NCBI GenBank assembly: GCA_958435945.1
Contig: CAUBIC010000013.1
Span: 1 to 64,000 of the forward strand
Direction of reading: 5' to 3'
Source: an uncultured Collinsella sp.
Lineage (GTDB): Bacteria > Actinomycetota > Coriobacteriia > Coriobacteriales > Coriobacteriaceae
DNA: 64,000 bases
Shown here: piece by piece, positions 48,869-57,428 of the stretch
Layout of the letters: every line of letters starts with the position of its first letter
How positions within the stretch are numbered: the stretch's first letter is position 1
Notes under the pieces: generated by a model
What the model saw: the letters and a program-made list of their open reading frames with translations, nothing else
Databases searched by the model: none
Told to the model about the DNA's origin: nothing
Made by a program: the position numbers and the translations under genes

Positions 48869-50511
48869 TGACCCAGTTGGATAGCTGCTCGGTAACGGGC
48901 GTGGCGTGCGGCTCTGATGTACCCGCGATTGAGGTACGGGGCCTGAGCTTTACCTACCCCGGGGCTGAGGCGCTGGTGCTCGATGGGCTCGACTGGTCTG
49001 TCCCCCAAGGTGCGTTTGCACTGCTCGTTGGCGGTACCGGGTCGGGCAAGTCGACGCTGCTCTCGCTGCTCAAGCCCGAGATTTCGCCGACGGGTGAATG
49101 CGCTGGCGAGCTGTTCGTGCTGGGCGAGAGCGTTGCCGACATGGATGTCCGGGCGTCCGCGGAGCGTGTGGGCTATGTGTTTCAGGACCCCGAGAACCAG
49201 ATCGTGTGCGAAACCGTGTGGCACGAGATGGCGTTTGGCCTGGAAAACCTAGGCATGTCGCGTGACGAGATGCGCCGTCGCGTGGCCGAGACCAGCTATT
49301 TCTTTGGGTTGGAGGATTGGCTCCACCGCGATACCGATACGCTTTCGGGCGGACGCAAACAGCTGCTGTCGCTGGCGGCTGTGCTGGCGTTGCGCCCACG
49401 CGTGCTGCTGCTCGACGAGCCCACGTCCCAACTGGATCCCGTTGCCGAGAAGAGTTTTCTGCATGCGCTGTTTCGCGTGAATCGCGAGTTGGGTTGCACG
49501 GTTGTTGTGGCAACGCACCAGCCGCGCCCGATGCTCGAATACGCGACGTGCGCGTACCGGATTGAGGACGGACGCGTGTGCGAGGTGGCTGACATTGCCT
49601 CCCTGGGGCACCGTGAAGAGCTGTTTTCTGGCGAGGTGCCGGGGTGGGGTGCCTCGCGGCGTGCAAAAAACGGAGTTTTCAGCAGCGCCAGTGGCCAGCC
49701 GGGCTCTTTGGACCCGCGCGGGGGCGCTCCGGGTGCAAAAAAAGGACTGAAATCGGACAAATCGGCTGAATTTGGGGCGCAAATACTGCCGCAGGGTGAC
49801 TCGGGGGCGCCATCGCGCGCCGGTGGATGCCGAATACTCCCAAAAATGCACGCTGGGCCGGCTACCACCCTGGCAGGGAGCTGGTTTCGCTACGATCGGG
49901 CGTCCGGCTGGGTGCTGCGTGGGCTCGATGCGGCGTTCTCGGCTGGCGCGGTGCATGCGGTTGTGGGTGGTAACGGCTGCGGCAAGTCGACAATGCTTTC
50001 GGTGCTGGCCAAGACGGTCAAGTTGCAGCGTGGGCATATGGAGCGCGGGGCGGGATCGGCAGCGCTGCTGCCTCAGAACCCCAAGGCGTTGCTGGTTGCC
50101 GAGACGGTGCGCGACGAGCTGATGGAATGGGCTTCGACCTGCGGATATGACGAGGCTGCGGCGCGGGAGCGCGCGGCGAGCCTGGGGCTGTCGGGCCTGG
50201 ATGGGCGCCATCCGTACGATCTTTCGGGCGGACAGCGTCAACTGCTTGCGTTGGCAAAGCTGCTTCTGATTGGCCCCGAGCTGCTATTGCTCGATGAGCC
50301 CACCAAGGGTCTAGACCTGGCCAGCCGCCGCATTATCGCCCGCGCCCTGCGTGACCATGCGAAGGCTGGCGGCACCGTCATCATGGCCACGCACGATCTG
50401 GATTTTGCCGAGCAGGTTGCCGATGACATTGCCATGATGTTCGACGGTGAGATTGCCTGCATGGAGCCGCCGACCGACTTTTTTGCCGACAACGTGTTCT
50501 ACAGGGCGTGA
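48868..50511 (+). CDS. Fused ECF ATPase (EcfA-EcfA' in one chain)
   Basis: 547 residues containing two ABC ATPase domains. Domain 1: Walker A GGTGSGKST (about 54), signature LSGGRKQ (about 158), Walker B LLLDEPTSQLD. Domain 2: Walker A GGNGCGKST (about 368), LSGGQRQ (about 452), LLLLDEPTKGLD. Most ECF systems use two separate ATPases; fused forms are known in some Actinomycetota. The ~75-residue linker (about 262-336) is Gly/Ala/Ser/Lys-rich, unlike either domain, and may derive from an in-frame repeat insertion. Confidence 0.9.
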   Translation: MTQLDSCSVTGVACGSDVPAIEVRGLSFTYPGAEALVLDGLDWSVPQGAFALLVGGTGSGKSTLLSLLKPEISPTGECAGELFVLGESVADMDVRASAERVGYVFQDPENQIVCETVWHEMAFGLENLGMSRDEMRRRVAETSYFFGLEDWLHRDTDTLSGGRKQLLSLAAVLALRPRVLLLDEPTSQLDPVAEKSFLHALFRVNRELGCTVVVATHQPRPMLEYATCAYRIEDGRVCEVADIASLGHREELFSGEVPGWGASRRAKNGVFSSASGQPGSLDPRGGAPGAKKGLKSDKSAEFGAQILPQGDSGAPSRAGGCRILPKMHAGPATTLAGSWFRYDRASGWVLRGLDAAFSAGAVHAVVGGNGCGKSTMLSVLAKTVKLQRGHMERGAGSAALLPQNPKALLVAETVRDELMEWASTCGYDEAAARERAASLGLSGLDGRHPYDLSGGQRQLLALAKLLLIGPELLLLDEPTKGLDLASRRIIARALRDHAKAGGTVIMATHDLDFAEQVADDIAMMFDGEIACMEPPTDFFADNVFYRA

Positions 50512-50515
50512 TGGG

Positions 50516-51229
50516 ATGACGGATTATCGCGTCTCGCGCCTACTAGCAAAACTGGAGATCCCACTGCTGCTGGCGGTGCCGGCGGTAATGGCCGCGGCGT
50601 TGCTGGCGGGCGTTGAGCAGGCGGCGCTTGCCATGCTTGTCGTGGTGGCGCTGGTGCTTGCGTTGTTCTTTGCGGGCTACGAGGCGTCGCGACCGGGCCT
50701 GCGCCAGATTATGCCAACGCTGGTTTTGGCGGCGTTGGCCGCGGCGGGGCGCATCTTGTTTGGCCCCATTCCCGACTTTAAACCTGTGAGTGCCATCGCC
50801 ATTATCGCCGGGGCGACGCTCGGTCGTCGTAACGGCTTTATGGTCGGTGCGCTGGCGGCGCTGACCAGCAACTTCTTTTTTGGACAGGGCATGTGGACGC
50901 CATGGCAGATGTATGCCTGGGGCCTGGTTGGCTATGTTGGCGGCGCGCTGGCGCATGCGGGCGCGTTCGACCGTGCGGATGGAACCGTGCGCATGCCGGC
51001 GCTGATGGCGTACGGCTTTGCATCGGGCCTGCTCTACGGCGTGGTAATCAACGCCTACGACATCATCGGTTTTGTGCAGCCGCTCACGTGGGCGGGAGCC
51101 GTGGCGCGTCTTGCCACGGCAGTGCCGTTCGATATCACACACGGCCTCGCGACCTGCGTGTTCTTAGCCGCCCTGTACAGGCCCTGGTGTCGACGGATCA
51201 ACCGCGTCGTCGTGAAGTACGGACTGTAG
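50516..51229 (+). CDS. ECF transporter S component (substrate-binding membrane protein)
   Basis: 237 residues with six or more hydrophobic helices, starting four bases after the fused ATPase gene. Segments such as RILFGPIPDFKPVSAIAIIAGATLGRRNGFMVGALAALTSNFFFGQGMWTPWQM are characteristic of vitamin-type S components (cobalamin or related precursor class by resemblance, not proven). With EcfT and the fused ATPase it forms a complete dedicated (group I-like) ECF transporter. No riboswitch is visible upstream of the operon. Confidence 0.85.
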   Translation: MTDYRVSRLLAKLEIPLLLAVPAVMAAALLAGVEQAALAMLVVVALVLALFFAGYEASRPGLRQIMPTLVLAALAAAGRILFGPIPDFKPVSAIAIIAGATLGRRNGFMVGALAALTSNFFFGQGMWTPWQMYAWGLVGYVGGALAHAGAFDRADGTVRMPALMAYGFASGLLYGVVINAYDIIGFVQPLTWAGAVARLATAVPFDITHGLATCVFLAALYRPWCRRINRVVVKYGL

Positions 51230-51253
51230 GGCTGGCTGCGTTCCCTTACGAAC

Positions 51254-51359
51254 TTGCGGTGGAATAGTTCTCGTTTGGCTGTTTGGGGCCGAAGCAGGAA
51301 CTATTCCACCGCAACTTATAGGGGGACGAGGTCAGATGATCCCTTTTCCTCCGTCCCCA
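51254..51359. repeat. Two hairpins between the ECF operon and xth
   Basis: TTGCGGTGGAATAGTTC (51254-51270) pairs perfectly with 51298-51314 around a 27-nt loop. Next to it GGGGACG...AGG (from 51321) pairs with CCT...CGTCCCC (to 51359). The latter has the GGGAC core of the REP-like family. Either could terminate the convergent transcripts, but T runs are lacking. Confidence 0.7.
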
Positions 51360-51374
51360 GGGGGTCAGTTGGGG

Positions 51375-52193
51375 CTAGAGCTCTAGGGTGAGGGTGACGG
51401 GGCAGTGATCGCTGCCGAAGATGTCGCCACGGATACCGGTGTCGCGAACGTTGGCGGCGATTGAATCACTTACCAGGAAGTAATCGATGCGCCAGCCGGC
51501 GTTGTTCTTGCGGGCATTAAAGCGATAGCTCCACCAGCTGTAGACGCCCTCGACGTCAGGGTTTGCCGCGCGCCAGGTATCGGTGAAGCCGGCGTTGAGC
51601 AGCTCGGTAAACTTGCCGCGTTCCTCGTCCGAAAAGCCGGCGTTGCCGCGGTTGGACTTGGGGTTCTTAAGGTCGATCTCCTCGTGCGCCACGTTAAAGT
51701 CGCCGCAGGTTACGACGGGTTTGCCGGTCTCGCGTTCAAGTGCGCTCAAAAAGCCGCGATAGGCATCGTCCCAGGCCATGCGTACATCGATGCGTGCGAG
51801 CTCATTTTGGGCGTTAGGCGTGTAGACATCCACAAACCAAAACTTGTCGAACTCGAGCGCGCAGACACGGCCCTCGGCTGCGGCTTGGGCGACGAGCTCG
51901 GCCGCCTCGTCCTCGCCGGCGTAGGGTAGCAGTGCGTCGGCGTGCAGCACGCGCAGCGGTTCCTGGCGGCTAAAGACCGCGGTGCCCGAATAGCCTTTAC
52001 GCTCGGCGTAGCTCCAGGTTTGGTGATAGCCGGCCAGGTCAATATCGACCTGGCCCTCCTGCAGCTTGGTCTCTTGCAACGCCAGGATATCAACGTCGAG
52101 TTCTTGCGCGATCTGGATAAAGCTCGGGTCCTTTTTGAGCACGGCGCGCAGGCCGTTGACGTTCCACGAGGCGAAAGTGTAAGTCTGAGGCAT
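51375..52193 (-). CDS. xth: Exodeoxyribonuclease III (AP endonuclease)
   Basis: A base-excision repair enzyme of the EEP fold, 272 residues. FASWNVNGLRAVLKK, LALQETKL (metal-binding Glu), GYSGTAVFSR, CGDFNVAHEEIDLKNP, WWSYRFNARKNNAGWRIDYFLVS and the C-terminal GSDHCPV catalytic His motif are all present. GAAAGGA lies before the start on the minus strand. Confidence 0.95.
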   Translation of the reverse strand: MPQTYTFASWNVNGLRAVLKKDPSFIQIAQELDVDILALQETKLQEGQVDIDLAGYHQTWSYAERKGYSGTAVFSRQEPLRVLHADALLPYAGEDEAAELVAQAAAEGRVCALEFDKFWFVDVYTPNAQNELARIDVRMAWDDAYRGFLSALERETGKPVVTCGDFNVAHEEIDLKNPKSNRGNAGFSDEERGKFTELLNAGFTDTWRAANPDVEGVYSWWSYRFNARKNNAGWRIDYFLVSDSIAANVRDTGIRGDIFGSDHCPVTLTLEL

Positions 52194-52306
52194 GGTGTCC
52201 TTTCGACGGGGTTGGCAGGCTTAAGATTAGCGCAACAGGGGCGGGGCGTAGTCCGCGAGTGATAGTGCGAACGCCGCCGTCCCGGAGACACGGACGGAGG
52301 ACTCAT

Positions 52307-53059
52307 ATGACGCAGGCAATAACGGATCCCAAGCAGGCCTCCGCCGCGCTGGCGGAGCTGTTCGGCACCCACAAGCGCGTGGTCTTCTTTGGCGGCGCGG
52401 GTGTTTCCACGGCGAGCGGCATCCCCGATTTCCGCAGCGTGGACGGCCTGTACCACCAGCAGTTTGCCTATCCGCCCGAGACCATGCTCTCGCATAGCTT
52501 TTATGAGGCGCATCCGGCCGAGTTCTTCGACTTCTACCGCACCAAGATGATCGCGCTTGGCGCCAAGCCCAACCGCTGCCACACCAAGCTGGCCGAGCTG
52601 GAACACGCCGGCAAGCTCGATGCCGTGGTAACGCAAAACATCGACGGCCTGCATCAGATGGCGGGCTCGCAGCGTGTGTTCGAGCTGCACGGCTCGGTCC
52701 ATCGCAACGTTTGCCAGTCGTGCGGCGCGGTCTACAGCGCCGAATGGATTTGCGCGCGCGAGCACGAGGATGCCGCGGGCGTGCCCGTGTGCCCCGCGTG
52801 CGGCGGGCGCATTAAGCCCGATGTGGTGCTCTACGAGGAGCCGCTCGATGAGCATGTGCTGACCGGCGCCGTTGCCGCTATCGCCGCGGCCGATGCCCTC
52901 ATTGTGGGCGGGACCTCGCTCGTGGTGTATCCGGCGGCGGGCCTTACGCGCTACTTTACCGGCGATACGCTGGCCATTTGCAATCTTGCTCCCACCGATC
53001 AGGATGCAAATGCCGACCTGCTGATTTCTTGCGACATCGCGGCCGCGTTTGCGTTCTAG
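52307..53059 (+). CDS. NAD-dependent protein deacylase, Sir2 family
   Basis: A sirtuin of 250 residues. The NAD-binding motif GGAGVSTASGIPDFRS (about 28-43), TQNIDGLHQMAGS, the catalytic His in ELHGSVHRN and the zinc ribbon CQSC...CPAC are intact, as is GTSLVVYPAAGL. It removes acyl groups from lysines, releasing nicotinamide. The start at 52307 has GGAGG seven bases upstream. It neighbours xth (divergent) and folP-folK. Confidence 0.95.
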   Translation: MTQAITDPKQASAALAELFGTHKRVVFFGGAGVSTASGIPDFRSVDGLYHQQFAYPPETMLSHSFYEAHPAEFFDFYRTKMIALGAKPNRCHTKLAELEHAGKLDAVVTQNIDGLHQMAGSQRVFELHGSVHRNVCQSCGAVYSAEWICAREHEDAAGVPVCPACGGRIKPDVVLYEEPLDEHVLTGAVAAIAAADALIVGGTSLVVYPAAGLTRYFTGDTLAICNLAPTDQDANADLLISCDIAAAFAF

Positions 53060-53153
53060 CCCGTGTGCGCGGATACAATAGAAAGACTAATTGCAAAGCA
53101 ACCCCGCCGCCTGCGCTCGAGCGCGGCGGCGCGGGCATTTTAGGAGGATGTTC

Positions 53154-54881
53154 ATGGCGAACGACAGCAAGACATGGCGGTGCGGAAAGTACGAGCTCAG
53201 CTTTGACCGCCCGCGCATCATGGGCGTCCTCAACGTGACGCCCGATTCGTTTAGCGACGGCGGGGAGCACTTCGACCCGGATGCCGCCATCGAGTACGGC
53301 CTGGCGATGCTCGACGCCGGCGCCGACATCATCGACGTGGGCGGCGAGTCCACGCGCCCCGGCTTTACCCCGGTCAACCCCGACGAGGAGGCTCGCCGCG
53401 TGCTGCCCGTGGTACGCGCGCTGGCCAAAGAGGGTGCCATCGTCTCGATCGACACGCGCCACGTGGCGGTTGCCAAGGCTGCCGTGCGCTGCGGCGCCTC
53501 GATCGTCAACGACGTGACGGGCTTCACCGACCCCAAGATGGTCGAGTTTGTCGCGACGAGCACCTGCGGCGTCATCGTGATGCACGCCGGCGAGGTCGCG
53601 GTGCCCACGCGCACGCATGCAACGGTGCAGCTCGATACCTCGGCCGCGGCGTTTGTTGCCGAGAAGGCGCGTGAGGCGGCCGCCGAGGCTGCGCGCGAGG
53701 CCGAGAAGCCGGCGCGCCGCCGTCGCGGCAAGCTGCTAGGCGAGCCTAAGCCCGAGGCAAAGCTCCCGGGTGGCGTGGTGCAGCCCTCGCTGCCGTTCGG
53801 CGATCCGGAGCCTGCGCCCGAGTCCACGGACGAGCAGAAGCAGGAGGCACCGGCCGCCGAGCAGGCTGCCCCTGTCTCCGAGGCCGCCGCGACCCCTGAG
53901 CCCGCGCCGGAGCCCAATGATCACCTGGCAGCCATGATGCGCCGCAGCGCCCGCCGCGAGGAGGCCTACGTGCCCACCTCTCAGCTCCGCCGCTTCACCC
54001 TGCCCGATTCGGCGCCCATCATGCGCCGCGTCATGGGCTTTCTGTCCGATCAGGCCCGCACGCTTATCCATGCCGGCGTGTCGCGCGACCGCATCTGCAT
54101 CGATCCCGGCCCGGGCTTTGGCAAGACGGCCAACGAGGACATCGTCATCCAGCGCGAGACCGCCAAGATGGCGTCGCTGGGCTATCCGCTCATGTGCGCC
54201 GTGTCACGCAAGCGTTTTGTGGGCGCTGTCTCGGGCGTGACCGATGCCGCCGCGCGCGATGCCGCCACGTTTGGCGTGTGCCTGGGCGCTATCCAGGCCG
54301 GTGCCAACGTCGTGCGCGTGCACGACGTTACCGGCTTTGCGCAGTTCCTGAACGGTTACTGGGCTGTCGCCAAGCCGCAGCCGCGCCGTGCGTTTGTGGC
54401 TGTGGGCTCCAATCTGGGGCATCGTTGCGACAACATCCGCGCCGCACGCGACATGATCGCCGAGATCCCGCTCACCTGCGTGTCCAACTGCTCGCGCATC
54501 TACGAGAGCGAGCCGGCCTACGAGACGCGCCAGGACGCATTTGCCAACGCCGTCATCGAGATCAAGACCGAGCTGGCGCCGTTGGTGCTGCTCGATGAGC
54601 TTATGAAGATCGAGGCCGAGCTGGGGCGCGACCGCTCCAAGAAAGCCAAGGTCAACGGTCCGCGCACCATCGACCTGGACCTGCTGTGGATGGACGGCGA
54701 GACCCACGGCGGCAAAAAGCTGCGCCTGCCGCATCCGCTCATTGGCGAGCGCGACTTTGTGCTGGTGCCGCTCGAGGACCTGATGCACGACCCGGCGCGG
54801 TTCTTCCGCTACAACGGCGTCGAGGTCAAGGAGCCCGAGGACCGCGTGGGCCACATCGTGGGCGAATTGGGGCGTATGTAG
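53154..54881 (+). CDS. Fused dihydropteroate synthase / HPPK (FolP-FolK) with long insertion
   Basis: 575 residues performing two consecutive folate steps. DHPS part: GVLNVTPDSFSDGG (about 23-36), DVGGESTRPG, SIDTRHVAVA, VNDVTGF, then DPGPGFGKT and the C-terminal MCAVSRKRFVG/VRVHDV. HPPK part from about 410: FVAVGSNLGHRCDNIRAA, GPRTIDLDLLWMDG, LPHPLIGERDFVLVPL. Between the MHAGE loop and DPGPGFG there are about 175 residues instead of ~40, including a Lys/Arg then Pro/Glu/Ala-rich low-complexity stretch (about 165-265). AGGAGG precedes the chosen ATG at 53154. Confidence 0.93.
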   Translation: MANDSKTWRCGKYELSFDRPRIMGVLNVTPDSFSDGGEHFDPDAAIEYGLAMLDAGADIIDVGGESTRPGFTPVNPDEEARRVLPVVRALAKEGAIVSIDTRHVAVAKAAVRCGASIVNDVTGFTDPKMVEFVATSTCGVIVMHAGEVAVPTRTHATVQLDTSAAAFVAEKAREAAAEAAREAEKPARRRRGKLLGEPKPEAKLPGGVVQPSLPFGDPEPAPESTDEQKQEAPAAEQAAPVSEAAATPEPAPEPNDHLAAMMRRSARREEAYVPTSQLRRFTLPDSAPIMRRVMGFLSDQARTLIHAGVSRDRICIDPGPGFGKTANEDIVIQRETAKMASLGYPLMCAVSRKRFVGAVSGVTDAAARDAATFGVCLGAIQAGANVVRVHDVTGFAQFLNGYWAVAKPQPRRAFVAVGSNLGHRCDNIRAARDMIAEIPLTCVSNCSRIYESEPAYETRQDAFANAVIEIKTELAPLVLLDELMKIEAELGRDRSKKAKVNGPRTIDLDLLWMDGETHGGKKLRLPHPLIGERDFVLVPLEDLMHDPARFFRYNGVEVKEPEDRVGHIVGELGRM

Positions 54882-55583
54882 ATGATTGAGATGAATGCTG
54901 TGGCCGTTGGCACCGAGCTTGACGCCGCACGCGACGCGGGCCGCGAGGGTGCGTCCGCGGGCTGGTGCGCTTGGAGCGCGGGCGAGGCGTCGTTGACGTT
55001 TTCGCTGGTCGTGCGCCCGGACGTGAATATGCATGCCTTCCACGGCCTGCCGTTTGTGGCGGCGATGGGCATGATGGACGCGCTCGTGGGCACGGCGTCG
55101 ACGCCGGGCCTGGGCCTTGCCGGCAAGGTGGGCATTGAGTGGCCGAGCAATATCGTGTGCGGCGCGCCCGCGTTTGAGACATCGTTCGCGCGCGTCGCCG
55201 TCAACGGCGGTGCCGGTGCCGCGGGCATGTTCGGTGCCGTGACGGTGGATATTGAGCGTTCGGCGCTGAGCGAGCTCGGTGTGGATGTTGCCGACGAAGC
55301 GCTGGTCGAGGAGTTGGCTGCCGCCGTGCTGACCCGCGTGGACGCCTGGGCGGTTGTTGCTAACACGCCGCAGGGCGCTGCCGGTCCGCTGGCTCCCGTG
55401 CTGGGCGAGTATTTCGATATGGTGCCGCTGCTCGGTCGCCAAGTTGCGGCGGTGTCGCCCAACGGTTTGCCGCTTGCGGTCGGTGTGTTTGCGGGCCTGG
55501 ACATCTGGGGCCGCGCGACCATCAAGACCGATGCCGGCGAGCAGGAGTTTCCGCCTGAGGCCGTACGGATTCGCGGGCTGTAA
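54882..55583 (+). CDS. Degenerate BirA-like (biotin-protein ligase fold) protein
   Basis: 233 residues starting at the base after the folP-folK stop. It aligns by eye to the C-terminal two-thirds of biotin-protein ligase: LTFSLVVRPDVN (cf. YFSLLLRP), LPFVAAMGMMDAL, GIEWPSNIV (cf. IKWPNDI) and a C-terminal SH3-like domain (LLGRQVAAVSPNGLPLAVGVF...ATIKTDAGEQEF). The ATP/biotin loop GRGRxGR and the catalytic Lys following WPND are missing or altered, and the N-terminal HTH and first catalytic strands are absent. Probably inactive as a ligase. CoaX, a frequent BirA neighbour, is next door. Confidence 0.65.
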   Translation: MIEMNAVAVGTELDAARDAGREGASAGWCAWSAGEASLTFSLVVRPDVNMHAFHGLPFVAAMGMMDALVGTASTPGLGLAGKVGIEWPSNIVCGAPAFETSFARVAVNGGAGAAGMFGAVTVDIERSALSELGVDVADEALVEELAAAVLTRVDAWAVVANTPQGAAGPLAPVLGEYFDMVPLLGRQVAAVSPNGLPLAVGVFAGLDIWGRATIKTDAGEQEFPPEAVRIRGL

Positions 55584-55620
55584 CGCGAGGCGTCCGCGTC
55601 CATAGATAACAATGACAACG

Positions 55621-55654
55621 AAGCCCTCCTCGGCCTGCACCGGGGAGGGCTTTC
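55621..55654 (+). terminator. Terminator after the fol/BirA-like genes
   Basis: AAGCCCTCC (55621-55629) pairs with GGAGGGCTT (55644-55652), followed by a short T run. Confidence 0.7.
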
Positions 55655-55680
55655 GCGCGACTATAGGGTGGCATCTCGGC

Positions 55681-55723
55681 CCTATTCCTCAAAATTGAAA
55701 AAATTTCGTTTTTGAGGAATAGG
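55681..55723. repeat. 14-bp AT-tipped hairpin
   Basis: CCTATTCCTCAAAA (55681-55694) pairs perfectly with 55710-55723; outer TCGG/CCGA bases extend it. It lies between convergent genes and could aid termination of coaX on the minus strand. Confidence 0.7.
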
Positions 55724-55772
55724 ACCGATGCGTTGCCTAGTTCGCCGCTCGTGCTCGACTTATGCCCCTGTC

Positions 55773-56546
55773 TTACCCCAGCTCCTGCATGCGGCGGTAG
55801 ATTTCGCAGATGCCCTTGATGGTGAGCTGCCCGTCGACCACGTCGAAGGCATCGGTCGAATCGGCGACGATGCCGGCGAGACCGCCCGTGGCGATAACGG
55901 TGGCATCCTCGCGGCCCAGCTCGCGCTTCATGCGCGCGACCAGGCCCTCGGCCATGGCGGCGGCGCCCATCACGGCGCCGACCTTGATGCACTCCTCGGT
56001 ATCGCGGCCGATGGCGTGCTCCGGCGCCTCGAGCGGAACGCTGGCGAGCTTGGCGGCACGGGCGGCAAGCGCGTCCATGGAGATGCGGATGCCCGGCGCG
56101 ATCGCTCCGCCAATGTAATAACCGTCCTTATCGATGACGTCGATATTGGTCGCGGTGCCAAAGTCCACCACGATCGCCGGCGCGCCGTAGAAAGTCTCGG
56201 CCGCAACGGCGTTGGCGACGCGATCGGCACCTACGGCCTGGGGGCGCGCCGCGCGCAGCTTGGTTACGGCGGCCGTCTGCGGCCCGATGACGATGGCGTC
56301 CGCGGCAATGCGGTCGGCCACGGCGTGCCACTCGCGCGAGAGCTGCGGCACCACGCCGGCAAAGGCGATCGCGTCGACCGCGTCGAGCGAAAGGCCGTAC
56401 ATCTTAAAGAAACCCATCAGGCGCACATGGATCTCGTCGGCGGTATAGGAGCGGTCGGTGGGCATGCGCCACGACTGCACCAGCTCGTTTCCGTCAAACA
56501 GACCCATGGCCGTCTGCGTGTTTCCCATATCGATAGCGAGCAGCAT
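55773..56546 (-). CDS. coaX: Type III pantothenate kinase
   Basis: First step of CoA synthesis, insensitive to CoA feedback. 257 residues of the ASKHA fold: LAIDMGNTQTAMGLFD (phosphate-binding, about 4-18), GADRVANAVAAETFYGAPAIVVDFGTATNIDVID, GGAIAPGIRISMDAL and VIATGGLA. The start at 56546 follows GGGAGT on the minus strand; an ATG seven codons upstream lacks a site. Confidence 0.94.
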   Translation of the reverse strand: MLLAIDMGNTQTAMGLFDGNELVQSWRMPTDRSYTADEIHVRLMGFFKMYGLSLDAVDAIAFAGVVPQLSREWHAVADRIAADAIVIGPQTAAVTKLRAARPQAVGADRVANAVAAETFYGAPAIVVDFGTATNIDVIDKDGYYIGGAIAPGIRISMDALAARAAKLASVPLEAPEHAIGRDTEECIKVGAVMGAAAMAEGLVARMKRELGREDATVIATGGLAGIVADSTDAFDVVDGQLTIKGICEIYRRMQELG

Positions 56547-56743
56547 GTCTACTCCCAGTGTTGGCATAAAAGGACGCGCACCATTGTATACGCGCCGTCG
56601 ACAGCGCTCGGCTGCGATTCGGTTACGGTGATATGGGCTGAGGGGTTTTAAATATGAAGGAATTATGCTCTACGAGATTTTCCTTGCCGTTTACCGAACT
56701 CCCACGTAATATTCTTTCTTGCGCACATGAGGCGCCCAGACAT

Positions 56744-56820
56744 TGCGGGGTGGAGCAGTCTGGTAGCTCGCCGGGCTCATAACCCGGAGGTCGTAGGTTC
56801 AAATCCTGCCCCCGCGACCA
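56744..56820 (+). tRNA. Initiator tRNA-fMet (CAT)
   Basis: 77 nt. Anticodon loop CTCATAA with the three G-C pairs GGG/CCC typical of initiators, D arm AGCAGTCTGGTAGCTC, T loop TTCAAAT, encoded CCA. The acceptor begins TGCGGGG and ends CCCCGCG-A, giving U1-G72 where E. coli has the mismatched C1-A72. Confidence 0.93.
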
Positions 56821-56829
56821 AGAACTTGC

Positions 56830-56859
56830 AGCTCGTCGGCCTAGCCGGCGAGCTTTTTT
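56830..56859 (+). terminator. Terminator after tRNA-fMet
   Basis: An 11-bp stem AGCTCGTCGGC/GCCGGCGAGCT (one wobble) with a 3-nt loop and T6 tail, 9 bases after the CCA. Confidence 0.9.
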
Positions 56860-56908
56860 GTTATCTGGGGACCGTGTTTTCGGTCCAATTCTCGGCCTCT
56901 CAAACAAA

Positions 56909-57287
56909 ATCTCGATCTGTAACATCTAGACCCGATTTGGGCGGCTAGGTGTTACAGATCGAGATATACCGGTGGGTTGGGTCCCGTTTGTCTAAATCTG
57001 TAACACGAGGGACGGATTTTGCCGAGCAGCTGTTACAGATTGAGATTTTCTAGCAGGCGGGTTTGGTTTGTCTCGATCTGTAACGCCTAGGGCCGGTTTT
57101 GGTCGATAGATGTTACAGATTGAGACGTTTTGTTGGGATGGTTCCTATTGTCTCGATCTGTAACAGGTAGGGGCCAAAAGTGGGCCTAGCTGTTACAGAC
57201 CTAGATTGTTGAGGATGGGTCGAGAGGAACGTCTCGATCTGTAACAGGTGGGTCAGATTTTGGCCTGTAGATGTTGCAGATTGAGAC
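56909..57287. repeat. Alternating palindrome array 2 (five units)
   Basis: Five 57-nt units start at 56909, 56990, 57070, 57150 and 57231 (periods 81, 80, 80, 81). Each is a 16-nt left half (consensus GTCTCGATCTGTAACA), 25 variable bases, and the complementary right half (TGTTACAGATTGAGAC). Half-repeats therefore alternate every 39-41 bases, ten in all. Inner loop bases pair partially (such as GGTAGG with CCTAGC in unit 4). Unit 4 has a degraded right half. The rest of the 56860-57428 gap holds no gene. Confidence 0.92.
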
Positions 57288-57428
57288 CAACCGACGGGCC
57301 GCCTCGCCCCATCCACCTGCCGCCACCTGCTATCCGCCGATTTCCGTTGCGCTGTTGTATTCCCATGCCATATCCTCTAGACAACTACGCGGCATCATCG
57401 CCGCCGCGCCTACAAGAGAGGAATGTCC

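Noticed and set aside
56909..57287. A CRISPR array
   Set aside because: Repeats are only 16 nt, alternate in orientation and form palindromic pairs; no cas genes are nearby and spacers between units are partly similar to each other.
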